A stretch of DNA of 64,000 bases. It comes from Phytophthora colocasiae (taxonomy: Eukaryota > Oomycota > Peronosporomycetes > Peronosporales > Peronosporaceae). This document shows positions 62,867 to 64,000 of the stretch, in pieces. The stretch's first letter is position 1. The number at the start of each line of letters is the position of its first letter. The translations under genes were made by a program, and so were the position numbers. The notes under the pieces are model-generated. The model was not told the DNA's origin. It searched no databases and worked only from the letters and a program-made list of their open reading frames with translations. The stretch is taken from NCBI GenBank assembly GCA_018806915.1, contig JAGKQI010000087.1, positions 310,001-374,000 on the forward strand, given 5' to 3'.

Positions 62867-63085
62867 TATGCTCCAGCCACTGAGCTGTGAAGACGCACGT
62901 AAGCCGTGCTGGGAGGCCATCGTGTCCCCGCGTCAGCCATGCTGCACGCACGCAACGGCCCAGTCCTCCACCTATGCTCCAGCCACTGAGCTGTGAAGAC
63001 GCACGTACGCCGTGCTGGGAGACCATTGTGTCCCCGCGTCAGCAATGTTGCTGTAGCGCCGCACGCTCGACGTGCTGGGTGAGCC
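62867..63085. repeat. Tandem repeat, period 106 bases
   Basis: Two clear copies, starting TATGCTCCAGCCACTGAG at 62867 and 62973. Both contain GTGAAGACGCACGTA and GTGTCCCCGCGTCAGC. Partial copies flank them (from about 62829 and to about 63105). Confidence 0.8.
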
Positions 63086-63159
63086 CCAGGCCAGCCACTG
63101 AGCTTGAGCCCACCGACGCTGTAAGACCGCCCATGGAGGCAGGCTAGCTTACATGGCAT

Positions 63160-64000
63160 ACTGCCTGTACATACACTACCACATGTAGTAGTTGAGACGC
63201 TATCAGCTCTCTAATTACATTGCATACTTGTTCAGTATGATTACTACTTATATATAGTAGTACAATCTACGTAGTACTACTACCGATGGTAATACGTCAA
63301 CACTTTTGACTGAAAGAAATACTACATGTAGTATTCACAAAATTATGAGATAGAGCATGCACAGAGTGCTGATCTCTGCTCATACAACTCAAACATACAT
63401 GCTCTTACAAACTGAGGCGAAGGAAATTCCGTCTGCCACGCAGCATTGCTGCAGGATTACGAAGAGATAAAAAAAAACAAAAAAAAACATCTGCTTTACT
63501 ACAGTAGTATTGTCATAATGTCCCTCTGTACTACGTAGTAGAATCCCAGTCGTACAACCACAATTCGCTGGCTTGATGCCAAGCTGTAGCGAACTACGGT
63601 AGTAGAACTACGGCTTGTTGTATCACAAATATTAAAACAAATTTGTTGGCTTTATGCCAAGCTGTAGCGAACTACTCAGGTAGAACTACAGCTTGTAATA
63701 TGTTAAATACAATAACCCAGATTAATTTCGGGCTCTGTGAAAACAAAATCTCAAAAAGAAATGTAAAGCGATATGCACTGTACAGACATTTGTCTGGAAC
63801 AAAGTTGAGAAATACTTAACGAAATGTATGAAACTGGGAGGCACCAACGTAGTCATTCATTCGCCAAACTACATTCAGTCCCTGGCACGAATTTCAAACA
63901 TTTCAACAAAAAGAATTAAAAGAATTAAATCTACTTCTAATGTACTTCGAAGTAGTTCTTAAAGCACCATACATTTACGTGACAAGCCAACAAAAGCCTC
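63160..64000. repeat. AT-rich tail with CTAC-GTAG dyads and a 79-base tandem repeat
   Basis: Many short self-complementary words (TACTACATGTAGTA, CTACGTAG, TACTACGTAGTA). A two-copy tandem repeat begins near 63568 and 63647 with GCCAAGCTGTAGCGAACTAC. No gene seen to the end of the window. Confidence 0.55.

Noticed and set aside
62766..63159. Short ORFs in both strands over the 106-base repeat
   Set aside because: They arise from the GC-rich tandem repeat and have no start context or domain.

Overview
The window looks like an accessory, repeat-rich part of an oomycete genome, most likely Phytophthora or a close Peronosporales relative. The evidence is a RXLR-dEER effector gene (11110-11508), oomycete core promoters (initiator TCA[CT]TYY followed by an A/T-rich flanking box) 20-75 bases before the ATGs of at least six genes, short 54-97 base GT-AG introns, a Cys-rich secreted repeat protein, an expanded POT transporter cluster, and oomycete-type Ty3/gypsy, PiggyBac, hAT and tyrosine-recombinase (YR) retroelements. 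I saw no tRNA, rRNA or CRISPR.

Layout. 1-6.6 kb: 3' part of a large Ty3/gypsy chromo-element with a 1116-codon antisense ORF between pol and the presumed 3' LTR. 6.6-8.8 kb: decayed Ty3/gypsy on the minus strand. 9.1-10.9 kb: remnant of a YR retroelement with a B-A-B terminal repeat. 11.1-12.1 kb: RXLR effector, overlapping tail-to-tail a solitary RNase H ORF. 12.5-14.9 kb: one Cys-rich secreted-protein gene cut into three by two hAT-type elements. 15.6-25.2 kb: three POT peptide transporters, with diphthine synthase DPH5 among them. 25.3-26.8 kb: secreted subtilisin. 27.8-31.75 kb: SFI1-like centrin-binding repeat protein, broken by a 29-base palindrome-forming insertion, head to head with a truncated MCM7 that runs into a PiggyBac transposase 3' end. 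34.2-43.1 kb: fragments of a membrane-protein family, invaded by an LTR-complete Ty3/gypsy (35081-41138) that itself carries a hAT derivative. 43.2-60.9 kb: four C2-domain paralogues, one split by a complete YR retrotransposon with split direct repeats (43453-49637) and one by a second LTR-complete Ty3/gypsy (51612-57294). 60.9-64 kb: gene-free DNA with a MITE, tandem repeats and many short dyads.

The host genes are ordinary housekeeping or secreted functions. The striking part is the nesting. At five sites the target can be read exactly, and removing each element restores the interrupted frame. The most unusual objects are the YR element with A1-ORFs-B1-A2-B2 architecture and no target duplication, and the gypsy element with a long antisense ORF.
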